From the IMG/VR virus record IMGVR_UViG_3300042556_002127, positions 1 to 47,383 of that record: 47,383 bases of DNA. The stretch is one strand, 5' to 3'. The stretch is from a virus. This document shows, one piece after another, positions 23,383 to 30,322 of this stretch; the first letter of the stretch is position 1, and each line of letters starts with the position of its first letter. The position numbers and the translations under genes were made by a program. The notes beneath the pieces are model-generated. The model saw only the letters and a list, made by a program, of their open reading frames with translations, made no database searches and was not told the origin of the DNA.

Positions 23383-23606
23383 GCGTCACCTCCGCGGCCG
23401 GTCATGCGCGGCAGGCCATCATCGGAGGCATCGCGATGAGCCCGCCAGGAGGGCAGCGAGATATCGTCGTCTGCGCGCGTCGAGAGCAGCGCGGCGATGG
23501 CAGCGTCACGCAGCGCGCCGACGACGAGGCGGGCAGCGAGACGCGCTTCGCGGACGTGCGCGACGGCGAGATCGAGGAGAAGCGAGCGGCGACGGTGCGG
23601 GCTCAT
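23379..23606 (-). CDS. Small basic protein of the minus-strand early operon
   Basis: This 75-aa protein (MSPHRRRSLLLDLAVAHVRE) overlaps both neighbours by ATGA, which supports translation. It is basic, probably helical in the first half (LAARLVVGALRDAAIAALLS) and ends PRMTGRGGDA. No family recognised. Its position next to the RHH/AT-hook protein suggests an early regulatory or takeover role (inference). Confidence 0.55.
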   Translation of the reverse strand: MSPHRRRSLLLDLAVAHVREARLAARLVVGALRDAAIAALLSTRADDDISLPSWRAHRDASDDGLPRMTGRGGDA

Positions 23607-24124
23607 GGCGCGTCCTCCACGACGACGCGCGACTCGCCAGCGACGACGGGCAGCTCCTCGACGGGCGGCTCCTCGAGGCGAGCCAGCGCGGCGCGGATTC
23701 GGTCCAGCGTGTCAGTGCGCGACGAGGTCGGCGCGGCGACGACGGGCTGCTCGAGCGGCTCCTCGACGGGCGCGGCCTCGATAGCTGGCGCGGCCTCCAG
23801 CGGTACGCGCGCGCGGCGCTTGCGCGGCGGCGTCGCGACGATGACGGCGTCCGCGAGCGGCACCTTGCGCGGCCTGCCGCGCTTGCGCTTGACGGGCTCG
23901 TCGCTGGCGACCTCGACGGGCGGCATGACCTCGACGCGCTCGCGTCCTCGAGGGTGACGCGGCGGCAGCTGCGGCCCGCCGACGCGTTGCTGCTCGATGA
24001 GCGTGACGACGTAGCGCGACACGGACTCGTCGGCGGCTGCGGCGAGGTCGCGGAGGAGGTCGTGCGTCGCGACAGGGAGGCGCACGAAGAGGGCGGGCAG
24101 TTTCGAGGATGGCGTGTCAGGCAT
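23603..24124 (-). CDS. Ribbon-helix-helix protein with AT-hook, first gene of minus block
   Basis: The protein begins MPDTPSSKLPALFVRLPVAT at 24124 (173 aa); a start 10 codons earlier (24154) is also open, and neither has a strong ribosome site. The N-terminal segment LPVATHDLLRDLAAAADESV then SRYVVTLIEQQR fits a RHH/Arc-like DNA-binding fold. KRKRGRPRKV in the middle is an AT-hook. The C-terminal half is acidic and Pro-rich. It sits beside the divergent control region, whose AT-rich inverted repeat (24181-24198) is a natural target. It could be the main switch between the two transcription blocks. Confidence 0.7.
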   Translation of the reverse strand: MPDTPSSKLPALFVRLPVATHDLLRDLAAAADESVSRYVVTLIEQQRVGGPQLPPRHPRGRERVEVMPPVEVASDEPVKRKRGRPRKVPLADAVIVATPPRKRRARVPLEAAPAIEAAPVEEPLEQPVVAAPTSSRTDTLDRIRAALARLEEPPVEELPVVAGESRVVVEDAP

Positions 24125-24180
24125 GGCCGCGACGGCTAGCAGCCGATCTAGCATCGCGCAAGCCGACCAAGTGCTAGCGC

Positions 24181-24220
24181 GCGAAATAAATATTTCGCAC
24201 GGCGCGCGAAATAATATTTG
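24181..24220. promoter_or_regulatory. AT-rich operator repeats in the divergent control region
   Basis: GCGAAATAAATATTTCGC (24181-24198) is an inverted repeat with 7-base arms. A second related half-site GCGAAATAATATTTG (24206-24220) overlaps the -35 of the rightward promoter. Both are AT-rich inside GC-rich DNA, suiting an AT-hook or RHH protein such as the adjacent gene. Confidence 0.6.
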
Positions 24221-24246
24221 ACGCGATATAGCTCCGGGCTTATACA
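24218..24246 (+). promoter_or_regulatory. Strong sigma70-like rightward promoter
   Basis: TTGACG (24218-24223), a 17-base spacer, and TATACA (24241-24246). It would start the plus-strand block about 50 bases before the first gene. The upstream operator overlaps its -35, so repression is expected. Confidence 0.7.
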
Positions 24247-24295
24247 TAGGGAGTCGACGGCGAGGGGCCGCGACGCAACGAAGAGCGAGGACACC

Positions 24296-24490
24296 ATGAC
24301 GACCACGACGAATACGACCAGCCGCTACGCCACGACCTACCACGACGACGGGAGCGTCACCGTCTGGGACGTGTACCAGCAGCGGTGGCTCACGACCACG
24401 CACGTCCGCGACGAGGTGCTGGCTTCCTTGTCGCCCGAGGAGCGGGAGCGCGTGCTCAACCACCTTGCGTGGACGCACGACGACGCCTGA
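24296..24490 (+). CDS. Small early protein 1
   Basis: This 64-aa protein starts MTTTTNTTSRYATTYHDDGS at ATG 24296, with GCGAGGACACC just upstream. It has a compact beta-like core (GSVTVWDVYQQRWLTTTHV) and an acidic helix (SPEERERVLNHLAWTHDDA). It is the first rightward gene, so it should be expressed earliest. Function unknown. Small early genes of this kind often interfere with host proteins (inference). Confidence 0.6.
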   Translation: MTTTTNTTSRYATTYHDDGSVTVWDVYQQRWLTTTHVRDEVLASLSPEERERVLNHLAWTHDDA

Positions 24491-24504
24491 TCGCGACGAT
24501 TTTC

Positions 24505-24533
24505 TTGACGGCTGCTAGCACTTAGCGTAGAAC
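24505..24533 (+). promoter_or_regulatory. Second rightward promoter
   Basis: TTGACG (24505-24510), 17-base spacer, and TAGAAC (24528-24533), in the gap between early genes. The downstream leader repeats part of the leader of early gene 1 (GCGAGGAC before the ATG), which points to a duplicated promoter-leader cassette. Confidence 0.6.
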
Positions 24534-24583
24534 TCACGACGTCGGCGGTTAGGGACCGTCGCATCACAGAGAGCGAGGACGAA

Positions 24584-25093
24584 ATGACCAGCTACCAGAT
24601 CACCGCGCGTTCCACCGGCCACTGCCTCGGCATCTACGAGGGCGTAACGGACGCCGACGCCGTCGAGGCCATGCACATCGACGCGGGCTACGCGGGCAGC
24701 GGCGAGGCTGCCGCCGCGCTCGAGACGACCGTCGAGGCGCTGCGCGCGCAGCTCGACGTGCGCGCGGTGCGCGTCGCCACGGACGACGACGTCCAGCACA
24801 TCGCGGACATGATGCTCGCCGCCGATTGCTCGGCCATGCTCGTGGAGCACCGGGACGTCACCGAGGACAATGTCTCCCGCGCGCTGCTCGCTGCGGCCAC
24901 TGAGGCGGGATACATGGCCTGCGACTGGAGCGCCCTCGCCGTCCGCGATGAGCTTGAGAGCCGCGGCTTCGTTGCCGACGCTGACAGCATCGACCGCGTG
25001 CGCGATACGTACATTGCGCAACTCGTCGCAGACGCCGCCAGCGAGGCCGACGTCGAGGCGCTGATGGCCGACGACCTCGAGGTGGCGTCGTGA
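24584..25093 (+). CDS. Early hypothetical protein 2
   Basis: This 169-aa protein starts MTSYQITARSTGHCLGIYEG at ATG 24584 with the leader GCGAGGACGAAATGACC. It is acidic and Ala-rich, with repeated Asp pairs (ATDDDVQHIADMM; ADDLEVAS) and probably helical. No motif recognised. It has its own promoter and leads an operon with the following GTG-started gene (overlap 4 nt). Unknown function; acidic early phage proteins are frequent anti-host or DNA-mimic candidates (inference only). Confidence 0.6.
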   Translation: MTSYQITARSTGHCLGIYEGVTDADAVEAMHIDAGYAGSGEAAAALETTVEALRAQLDVRAVRVATDDDVQHIADMMLAADCSAMLVEHRDVTEDNVSRALLAAATEAGYMACDWSALAVRDELESRGFVADADSIDRVRDTYIAQLVADAASEADVEALMADDLEVAS

Positions 25094-25719
25094 GCGTGCG
25101 TGATGCTCTGCGCTACGGCGAGTTTCCCGCGGGATTCGGCGTGGCCATCGGCACCGCGCACGCGACCTGCGCCGCTACCGTCGCCGCTGCGCGCGAGGCG
25201 TGGCGCAGCGGCGGCGACGACACCGCGTACCTGCGCGCGACGCTGGACGCGATCACCGACGCAGAGCGCGCTCTCGCTGCTGCTTGCGCCGACGTCCGCG
25301 GGCGCTCGATGACGGAGGCCGCGCACGCCATCGCAGGCGCGTATGAGCTGCAGGCGCACGAGCGTCAGTGTCGCGCCGATATCGCCGAGGCGTGCCGCCT
25401 GCGCGCTCGAGCAGCGATTGGCCCTGAGGTCTGCGCGCAGGTCGATGCCATCCACGAGGCGACGCGCCAGCGCATCGACGCGGCTCGCGACGCGTACCTC
25501 GCAGGAGGCGATCAGCGCGCGTACCGCGAGACGCTGTTTCGCGAGCACCGAGAGGCACAGCGCGCACTCGACGTCGTCCTCGCGGCGCACGGTGACGGCG
25601 CGTGGGCGGCAGCAGACCAGCGACGCCTCGACGCGTTCCTTGGCCGCGCGAGCGAGGACTACCGGCAGCGGTACATCGCAGAGCGCGACGCGCGTCGAGC
25701 ACGCGGCGAGCGCTACTAG
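25090..25719 (+). CDS. Hypothetical helical early protein 3
   Basis: This 209-aa protein starts at GTG 25090 (GTGA overlap). It is almost entirely helical and Ala/Arg/Glu-rich, with heptad-like stretches (DAIHEATRQRIDAARDAYLA). That suggests a coiled coil or helical bundle. No known family. It is cotranscribed with early gene 2. Confidence 0.55.
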   Translation: MSVRDALRYGEFPAGFGVAIGTAHATCAATVAAAREAWRSGGDDTAYLRATLDAITDAERALAAACADVRGRSMTEAAHAIAGAYELQAHERQCRADIAEACRLRARAAIGPEVCAQVDAIHEATRQRIDAARDAYLAGGDQRAYRETLFREHREAQRALDVVLAAHGDGAWAAADQRRLDAFLGRASEDYRQRYIAERDARRARGERY

Positions 25720-25807
25720 GCCGAAACCGCGCGCTCTACGCGAGCGCCGGTCGCGACGTGACGCGTCGCCTGACGAGGCCGTCAGCATCACCACCAGCGA
25801 GGACACC

Positions 25808-26068
25808 ATGACGACGATGACGATGACGATGGGCGAGATGATGGACAGCACGATGAGCGAGCTGGGCCTGCGTGCGATGCGCGCGTACCGCAGCAGCGTG
25901 AAGAGCGCGGCGGTCGACGCGTGGATCGTGGACGTGACGACTGAGACGTCCATCGTCGGCACCGGCACCGGCGCGACCTTCGAGGCGGCGTTGGCCTCCG
26001 CGGTCGAGTCGACGCGCCAGTCCGCGGGCCGCATCTACTACCTCGCGCAGCGCGACGGTGCGGTTTGA
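25808..26068 (+). CDS. Small early protein 4
   Basis: This 86-aa protein starts MTTMTMTMGEMMDSTMSELG at ATG 25808 with GCGAGGACACC upstream (third copy of the leader). The C-terminal part (AWIVDVTTETSIVGTGTG, then TRQSAGRIYYLAQRDGAV) looks like a small alpha/beta domain. A CTGACG/CGTCAG hairpin lies before its leader (25770-25785). Function unknown. Confidence 0.55.
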   Translation: MTTMTMTMGEMMDSTMSELGLRAMRAYRSSVKSAAVDAWIVDVTTETSIVGTGTGATFEAALASAVESTRQSAGRIYYLAQRDGAV

Positions 26069-26193
26069 TGCGCGCGCCAAGCAATCCTCACGGTGGGCTG
26101 GTCGCCACGCTCGTCGCCGTCCGCGAGGGCTGCGCGTGCCCCGCGTGCTGCCAGCTGCGGCGGCGCATCGCGGCTGCGGGGAGGCCGTCGTGA
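26068..26193 (+). CDS. Very small cysteine-rich protein
   Basis: A 41-aa frame runs from ATG 26068 (TGATG with the previous gene) to TGA 26193 (TGATG with the next). It begins MRAPSNPHGGLVATLVAVRE and contains GCACPACCQLRRR, four cysteines in eight residues, then RPS. Coupling at both ends supports translation although it is short. It could bind zinc. Unknown function. Confidence 0.5.
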   Translation: MRAPSNPHGGLVATLVAVREGCACPACCQLRRRIAAAGRPS

Positions 26194-26678
26194 TGTCGAA
26201 GTACTGGGTGCGCGTGCGCGCGGAGTACGTCGTCAGCGTGTTGGCGACGTCGCGCGAGGATGCGCTGGGGCTGGACGAGGGCGACCTCGTGGACGAGCTG
26301 ACGCCTGAGGCGCTCTACTCGTGCGAGATCATCGGCGCAGTGCCCGACAGCGAGCGGCACGCGTGGCCGACTGCTGCGGCGACTCTCGACGTCGCGGAGG
26401 TCGGCATCGCCGCGCGCGACGACGCGGACCTGAGCGCCGCCATGCTCGAGATTGGCGAGCGCGTGCGCGCGCAGTTCCGCGGCGTCAGCATGAGCAGCGA
26501 CGAGTTGCGGTCGCTGGTGAGTCGTGCTATCGCCGCGATGAGCCAGCAGGTCGCGGAGTCGGTACTGGGAGCCGACGCTGATGACCGGTGGGCGCGCCTG
26601 CCGCGACTGGCAGAGCGCATCAGGATGAGCGCGGACAGCAGTGCTCGCGCCTATTGCAAGTGGAGGACGCAATCATGA
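26193..26678 (+). CDS. Hypothetical protein upstream of the recombinase
   Basis: This 161-aa protein begins MSKYWVRVRAEYVVSVLATS at ATG 26193 (TGATG). It has a small beta-strand start, then an acidic helical middle (REDALGLDEGDLVDELTPEA) and a helical C-terminus. It overlaps the recT-like gene by four bases. Possibly an accessory to recombination; no family recognised. Confidence 0.55.
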   Translation: MSKYWVRVRAEYVVSVLATSREDALGLDEGDLVDELTPEALYSCEIIGAVPDSERHAWPTAAATLDVAEVGIAARDDADLSAAMLEIGERVRAQFRGVSMSSDELRSLVSRAIAAMSQQVAESVLGADADDRWARLPRLAERIRMSADSSARAYCKWRTQS

Positions 26679-27484
26679 GTGCAGAGATCAAGGTCGCTGG
26701 TCTGGATATGGTGTCGTCGTTGGCTGACGTGCTGCGGCTCGCGGAGACGCTGGCCGCTGCTCGAGGCGGGTTTATCCCGGATCATTTCAAGTCGCCGGCA
26801 CAGGTCGCCGCCGTCATCCTCGCAGGCCGCGAGCTGGGCGTCGGGCCGATGGCGAGCCTGCGCAGCTTCTACCTCGTGAACGGGCGCCTCGGCATGGACG
26901 CCAGTTTCGTTTCGGGGAGGATGCTTGCGCACGGCATCGGCCTCGAGTGGCTGCGTGACGACGACGAGTGCGCCAGCGTGCGATTGACGCGTCCCGGCAG
27001 TGCGCCCTACACGTCGACGTTCTCGCGCGCCGACGCCGAGCGTGCGGGCCTGTGGAACAGCGCGACGTGGAGGAAGTACCCGCGCGCGATGCTGCGTGCG
27101 AGAGCCATCACGGCCGGTGCTCGAGCGTACGCCGCCGATGCGTTCTCCGGCAGCGTCTACACGCGCGAGGAGCTGAGCGCGCCGCAGCACGACGAGGAGC
27201 CGCGCGTCGAGCACGTCGCCGTCGTGGAGGGCGTGCCCGCGACACCGCCAGATGATGGCGCTGAGCGCATCGTCGCGGCACTCGACGTGGCGTCGACTGA
27301 CGTCGAGCTCGCGCAGCTGCGGGCCGAGCTTGTCGCGCCTGCGTGGCCGTCGCTGAGCGCGGCGGGGCGCGAGCGCGTGAGCGCGGCAGGCAAGGCCGCG
27401 AAGGCGCGCATCGATGAGACGAAGGGCGCGATCATCGCGCGGATGCAGAAGGACCGCGAGAGCGGAGAAGACGAGGCAACATGA
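26675..27484 (+). CDS. RecT-family single-strand annealing protein
   Basis: This 269-aa protein starts MSAEIKVAGLDMVSSLADVL at ATG 26675 (TGGAGGA about 8 nt upstream). RecT-like features: PAQVAAVILAGRELGVGPMA (residues 41-60), LRSFYLVNGRLGMDASF (62-78), and WNSATWRKYPRAMLRARAIT (127-146). The C-terminal third is variable and charged. RecT annealases bind ssDNA and anneal complementary strands, typically with an exonuclease partner. No RecE-like exonuclease is visible, so a host nuclease may serve. Its partner SSB follows immediately. Confidence 0.85.
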   Translation: MSAEIKVAGLDMVSSLADVLRLAETLAAARGGFIPDHFKSPAQVAAVILAGRELGVGPMASLRSFYLVNGRLGMDASFVSGRMLAHGIGLEWLRDDDECASVRLTRPGSAPYTSTFSRADAERAGLWNSATWRKYPRAMLRARAITAGARAYAADAFSGSVYTREELSAPQHDEEPRVEHVAVVEGVPATPPDDGAERIVAALDVASTDVELAQLRAELVAPAWPSLSAAGRERVSAAGKAAKARIDETKGAIIARMQKDRESGEDEAT

Positions 27485-27885
27485 GCAGCGATCTGAATAC
27501 GATTTCCGTGACCGGCCGGTGTACGCGTGACGCGGAGGTGCGTGACACGAAGAACGGTGACCGCGTGTGCAACGTCGCGATCGCCGTCAACGGCTTCAAG
27601 AAGGACGAGCCGCCCGTCTACTTTGACCTCGTGATCTGGGGCAAAAAGTCGGGCGTTGCGCCCTACTTGAAGAAGGGCACGCCGGTCGGCGTCACGGGCC
27701 GTTTCAGCTTGCGCCAGTTTGAGAAGCGCGACGGCACGCGCGGCACTGCGCCCGAGATCACCGTCACCGAAATCGCGCTCGTTGGCGGCAAGCGCGAGGC
27801 CAGCGACGGCCCCATCGTGGAGCGCCGCGGGAAGCCTTCGGCGGGCGGCTGGGATGACGGCGGCAACGATGACCTTCCATTCTGA
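27481..27885 (+). CDS. ssb: Single-stranded DNA-binding protein
   Basis: This 134-aa SSB has the bacterial OB-fold pattern: NTISVTGRCTRDAEVRDTKN, VCNVAIAVNGFKKDEPPVYF and FDLVIWGKKSG-AP. The C-terminus ends GGNDDLPF, the acidic tip that recruits partner proteins. It overlaps the recT-like gene by four bases. It protects ssDNA during phage replication and recombination and likely works directly with the annealase. Confidence 0.9.
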   Translation: MSSDLNTISVTGRCTRDAEVRDTKNGDRVCNVAIAVNGFKKDEPPVYFDLVIWGKKSGVAPYLKKGTPVGVTGRFSLRQFEKRDGTRGTAPEITVTEIALVGGKREASDGPIVERRGKPSAGGWDDGGNDDLPF

Positions 27886-27897
27886 CGAAATACGGCA

Positions 27898-28266
27898 ATG
27901 AAAGCTACTAAACGCGATCCGCGCGACATGGATTTCATGGAGCGACACAGACTTGGAATCATTCTCACTGAGAATGATCGCTTCAATGCCGGACTTCCGA
28001 TGAACGAAGATGGTCCGACAGTGCAGGCCGGCGGCTTGGTTACTATTACTCACAAAGGGAAAATCATGCCCGATAAATCCGAGAAACAAGTTTCCATCCG
28101 CCTCCCCGAGTTTGCCTTGGATCATGCGGAGGCGCTCATCGGCGTGCTCGCCGCGCTGCCCGAATACGCGGCCTTCCGCGTCGAACGCGCCACGGTACTG
28201 AAAATCGCGCTTATGCGCGGCCTCGCTGAAATCGGGCGCGAGCATCATCGGAATATGACGGAATGA
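27898..28266 (+). CDS. Ribbon-helix-helix-like protein
   Basis: This 122-aa protein starts MKATKRDPRDMDFMERHRLG. The second half looks like a RHH/Arc module: KQVSIRLPEFALDHAEALIG, then RVERATVLKIALMRGLAEIG. An internal ATG (MPDKSEKQV, residue 57) could make a short RHH-only form. AT content is higher than in neighbouring genes, a possible sign of separate origin. Likely a transcriptional regulator. Confidence 0.6.
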   Translation: MKATKRDPRDMDFMERHRLGIILTENDRFNAGLPMNEDGPTVQAGGLVTITHKGKIMPDKSEKQVSIRLPEFALDHAEALIGVLAALPEYAAFRVERATVLKIALMRGLAEIGREHHRNMTE

Positions 28267-28466
28267 CGGCGCGGCCTGACGACGCCGAGCAGCTCGCGCG
28301 CCAGCTGCGCGCAGTGACCGTCGAGCGCGACGCACTGCGCGCGGAGCTTGAGGCCGCACGCGCTGCGCTGGGAGCGGCGTGGTGCGGCGGCACGCTCGCA
28401 GAGGGCATCGCGCGGAAGTGCGCGTGGTTGGAAAGCTTGATCAATGACGTAGAGAAATCGCAATAA
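28263..28466 (+). CDS. Small coiled-coil protein
   Basis: This 67-aa protein (MTARPDDAEQLARQLRAVTV) is predicted almost entirely helical, with a heptad-like stretch DALRAELEAARAALG. It overlaps the preceding RHH gene (ATGA). A short C-terminal region (ARKCAWLESLINDVEKSQ) completes it. Probable assembly or regulator-binding peptide; unknown. Confidence 0.5.
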   Translation: MTARPDDAEQLARQLRAVTVERDALRAELEAARAALGAAWCGGTLAEGIARKCAWLESLINDVEKSQ

Positions 28467-28493
28467 CAACACGAGTCGAATTAGGAGACGCAC

Positions 28494-29345
28494 ATGGAAC
28501 AGTGGAAGCCCGGTAATTATGGTTGGCTGTCGACGTCGGTTCTCGGAAACACCGCCCTCACGGCATACGACAAGATCGTCTTGACGTTCGTGCGGACGGT
28601 TTTTGAGATGCAGCCAAAAAAGCCGACCCTCGACGCGCAGCAGAATCGCATCGTTGAACTTCCTCCCTCGAGCATCACGTCGCAGATGTGCGGGTTGCCC
28701 GAAACGACGACGCACGATGCCCTGCATCGGCTCGCAAACCAAGGGTTTGTTAAGCTGCATGAAAAGCTGTCGCGGCGACGTCGCGTGGAAATCTTGCCCG
28801 TGGCGCTTGTCGCGCCGTCGCTTCGGTTCGATTGGATGATCTGCTCACGCCACGATATCAAGCCGGTTGATCGCATCGTCTTGATGGATGTTTGTGAATG
28901 GGCGAGTAGCGATCGCAATCCCACACCGGGGCGCGACTCTCGAAACGTGCACAGCATTGCAGCGCGTTGCGGAATTGACGTTCGTTCCGTACAGGTTGCG
29001 ATTTTGCATTTGTCTCGTGATGGGTTTATCCGACTCCAATTGACCAACCATTTCGAAGCCCGCATCCCGTGCGAGCCTATGGCTGAGCGTACTGTCGCGC
29101 CGCCGCAGGCTCCGAAGCTGTTTCAGCCGCCTCCTGATTTGCAGGACGAAGATGCGCCAGAGCTTCAGCTGTCGTTGGACACGACGAAGCGCCCGCAAGA
29201 TGCGACGGCCTCGACGCGCGAGAAGCAGCTCGAGGAGCGCGTCGCAGAACTTGAACAGCAGCTGGCGGCAAAGGCGCGCATCCAGCAGCTCGCGCGTCGC
29301 GTTGCAGAGCTTGAGCAACAGCTTGCGTCGGAAGAACAGCCATGA
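28494..29345 (+). CDS. Winged-helix DNA-binding protein, possible replication initiator
   Basis: This 283-aa protein has AGGAG about 7 nt before ATG 28494. The N-terminal part resembles a winged helix: LTAYDKIVLTFVRTV, ITSQMCGLPETTTHDALHRL, then QGFVKLHEKLSRRRRVEI. A second similar module follows (RIVLMDVCEWASS; NVHSIAARCGIDVRSVQVAI). A Pro-rich linker leads to a long C-terminal coiled coil (TREKQLEERVAELEQQLAA). Two winged helices plus coiled coil fit a phage replication initiator or DnaD-like organiser, but a regulator is possible. It is less GC-rich than its neighbours. Confidence 0.6.
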   Translation: MEQWKPGNYGWLSTSVLGNTALTAYDKIVLTFVRTVFEMQPKKPTLDAQQNRIVELPPSSITSQMCGLPETTTHDALHRLANQGFVKLHEKLSRRRRVEILPVALVAPSLRFDWMICSRHDIKPVDRIVLMDVCEWASSDRNPTPGRDSRNVHSIAARCGIDVRSVQVAILHLSRDGFIRLQLTNHFEARIPCEPMAERTVAPPQAPKLFQPPPDLQDEDAPELQLSLDTTKRPQDATASTREKQLEERVAELEQQLAAKARIQQLARRVAELEQQLASEEQP

Positions 29346-29800
29346 GCGACGACGTCACCGAGATTACGTGCGACGGCTGCACCGCTGCGAGCGAGCGGGC
29401 GCACGCGCTGGTCGTCAAGCATGGCGCGCACGGGGGCGCGACGTACGAAGTGCTCTACAGCGTGCAGCACGGCGACCTCGACCTTGAGGAGGCATCGCGC
29501 GTCATCGACGCCATCTGCGACGCGCGCGTGGGCGGCATGGCTGCGGACCAAGCGCTCGTCGTGCGCGCCATGCGCGACGGGCGCTCGACCATCCACTGGC
29601 GCGCTGACGAGACGGCGGCGACGGCGCTTATCCGCGAGCGCGACCAGCTGGCGGCGAAGGTCGAGGAGCTGCACGCGCGGCTGCGACTCGTAGAGGCTGT
29701 TACGCAGCGCGGACCGCGCTACGTCGATATGCACCTTGAGGCTACCGCTGACAGCGTGATCGACGAGGTTCGTGCTGCGCTGCGTGGTGAGGGTCTGTGA
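29342..29800 (+). CDS. Small helical protein with CXXC motif
   Basis: This 152-aa protein begins MSDDVTEITCDGCTAASERA (CDGC motif, possible zinc). The central part (DLDLEEASRVIDAICDARVG) and C-terminal coiled coil (RDQLAAKVEELHARLRLVEA) are helical. It is translationally coupled to both neighbours (ATGA/GTGA). It may accompany the winged-helix protein; unknown function. Confidence 0.5.
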   Translation: MSDDVTEITCDGCTAASERAHALVVKHGAHGGATYEVLYSVQHGDLDLEEASRVIDAICDARVGGMAADQALVVRAMRDGRSTIHWRADETAATALIRERDQLAAKVEELHARLRLVEAVTQRGPRYVDMHLEATADSVIDEVRAALRGEGL

Positions 29801-30108
29801 CGCCCGCCGACGTGCGCCGCGTTGCCATCGGCGTGCTCGCCATCGCATTGCGCGAGCAGAAGGCCCGCGTTGCTGCGTTGCGCGCCGAGCACGGCCGCAC
29901 GTCGCGGCAGGCTCAGCAGGCCGTGCTGCGGCTCGATGAGATGCGCGAGGCGCACGAGGCGCTGAGCGGTGAGCAGTCCACCGAGCGCACGGCGAAGATG
30001 CTGCTGGGCGAACTCGTGCGCGCGATCGACAACGGCGAGGACACGGCGAGCACTCTGTGGATTGCGCGCGATTATCTCGGAAGGGAGCAGCCTGATGACA
30101 GAGCGTGA
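29797..30108 (+). CDS. Small helical protein
   Basis: This 103-aa frame starts at GTG 29797 (GTGA overlap). It is helical, Ala/Arg/Glu-rich (KARVAALRAEHGRTSRQAQQ) and ends GREQPDDRA. No motif recognised. It continues the coiled-coil gene run leading into the CRISPR operon. Confidence 0.45.
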   Translation: MTPADVRRVAIGVLAIALREQKARVAALRAEHGRTSRQAQQAVLRLDEMREAHEALSGEQSTERTAKMLLGELVRAIDNGEDTASTLWIARDYLGREQPDDRA

Positions 30109-30322
30109 CCAGATCGCAGAACTCATCCAGCAGCTGGGCCTCGTGCGCGCGGAGTTGCGGCGCTGCGAGGTGCAGCGCGACGACACGGCGACGACGCTGC
30201 GCCGCGTGCAGGCCGAGCTGCGGCAAGCGCTCGACGGGCGTGAGCGGGAGTATCACCGCGCCGAGGAAGCGCTTGAGCAGGCCGTAGCGCTGCGCGACCA
30301 GTTGGCGAAGCTCTCGCCATGA
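30095..30322 (+). CDS. Small coiled-coil protein upstream of csf1
   Basis: This 75-aa protein starts MTERDQIAELIQQLGLVRAE at ATG 30095 (GGGAGCAGCC upstream) and is a continuous predicted coiled coil. Its stop overlaps the csf1-like start (ATGA), so it is expressed with the effector genes. Whether it belongs to the CRISPR complex is unknown. Confidence 0.5.
   Translation: MTERDQIAELIQQLGLVRAELRRCEVQRDDTATTLRRVQAELRQALDGREREYHRAEEALEQAVALRDQLAKLSP

Noticed and set aside
24688-26034. 448-aa minus-strand frame over the early genes
   Set aside because: Ser/Arg-rich shadow. The plus-strand genes have promoters, leaders and coupled starts.
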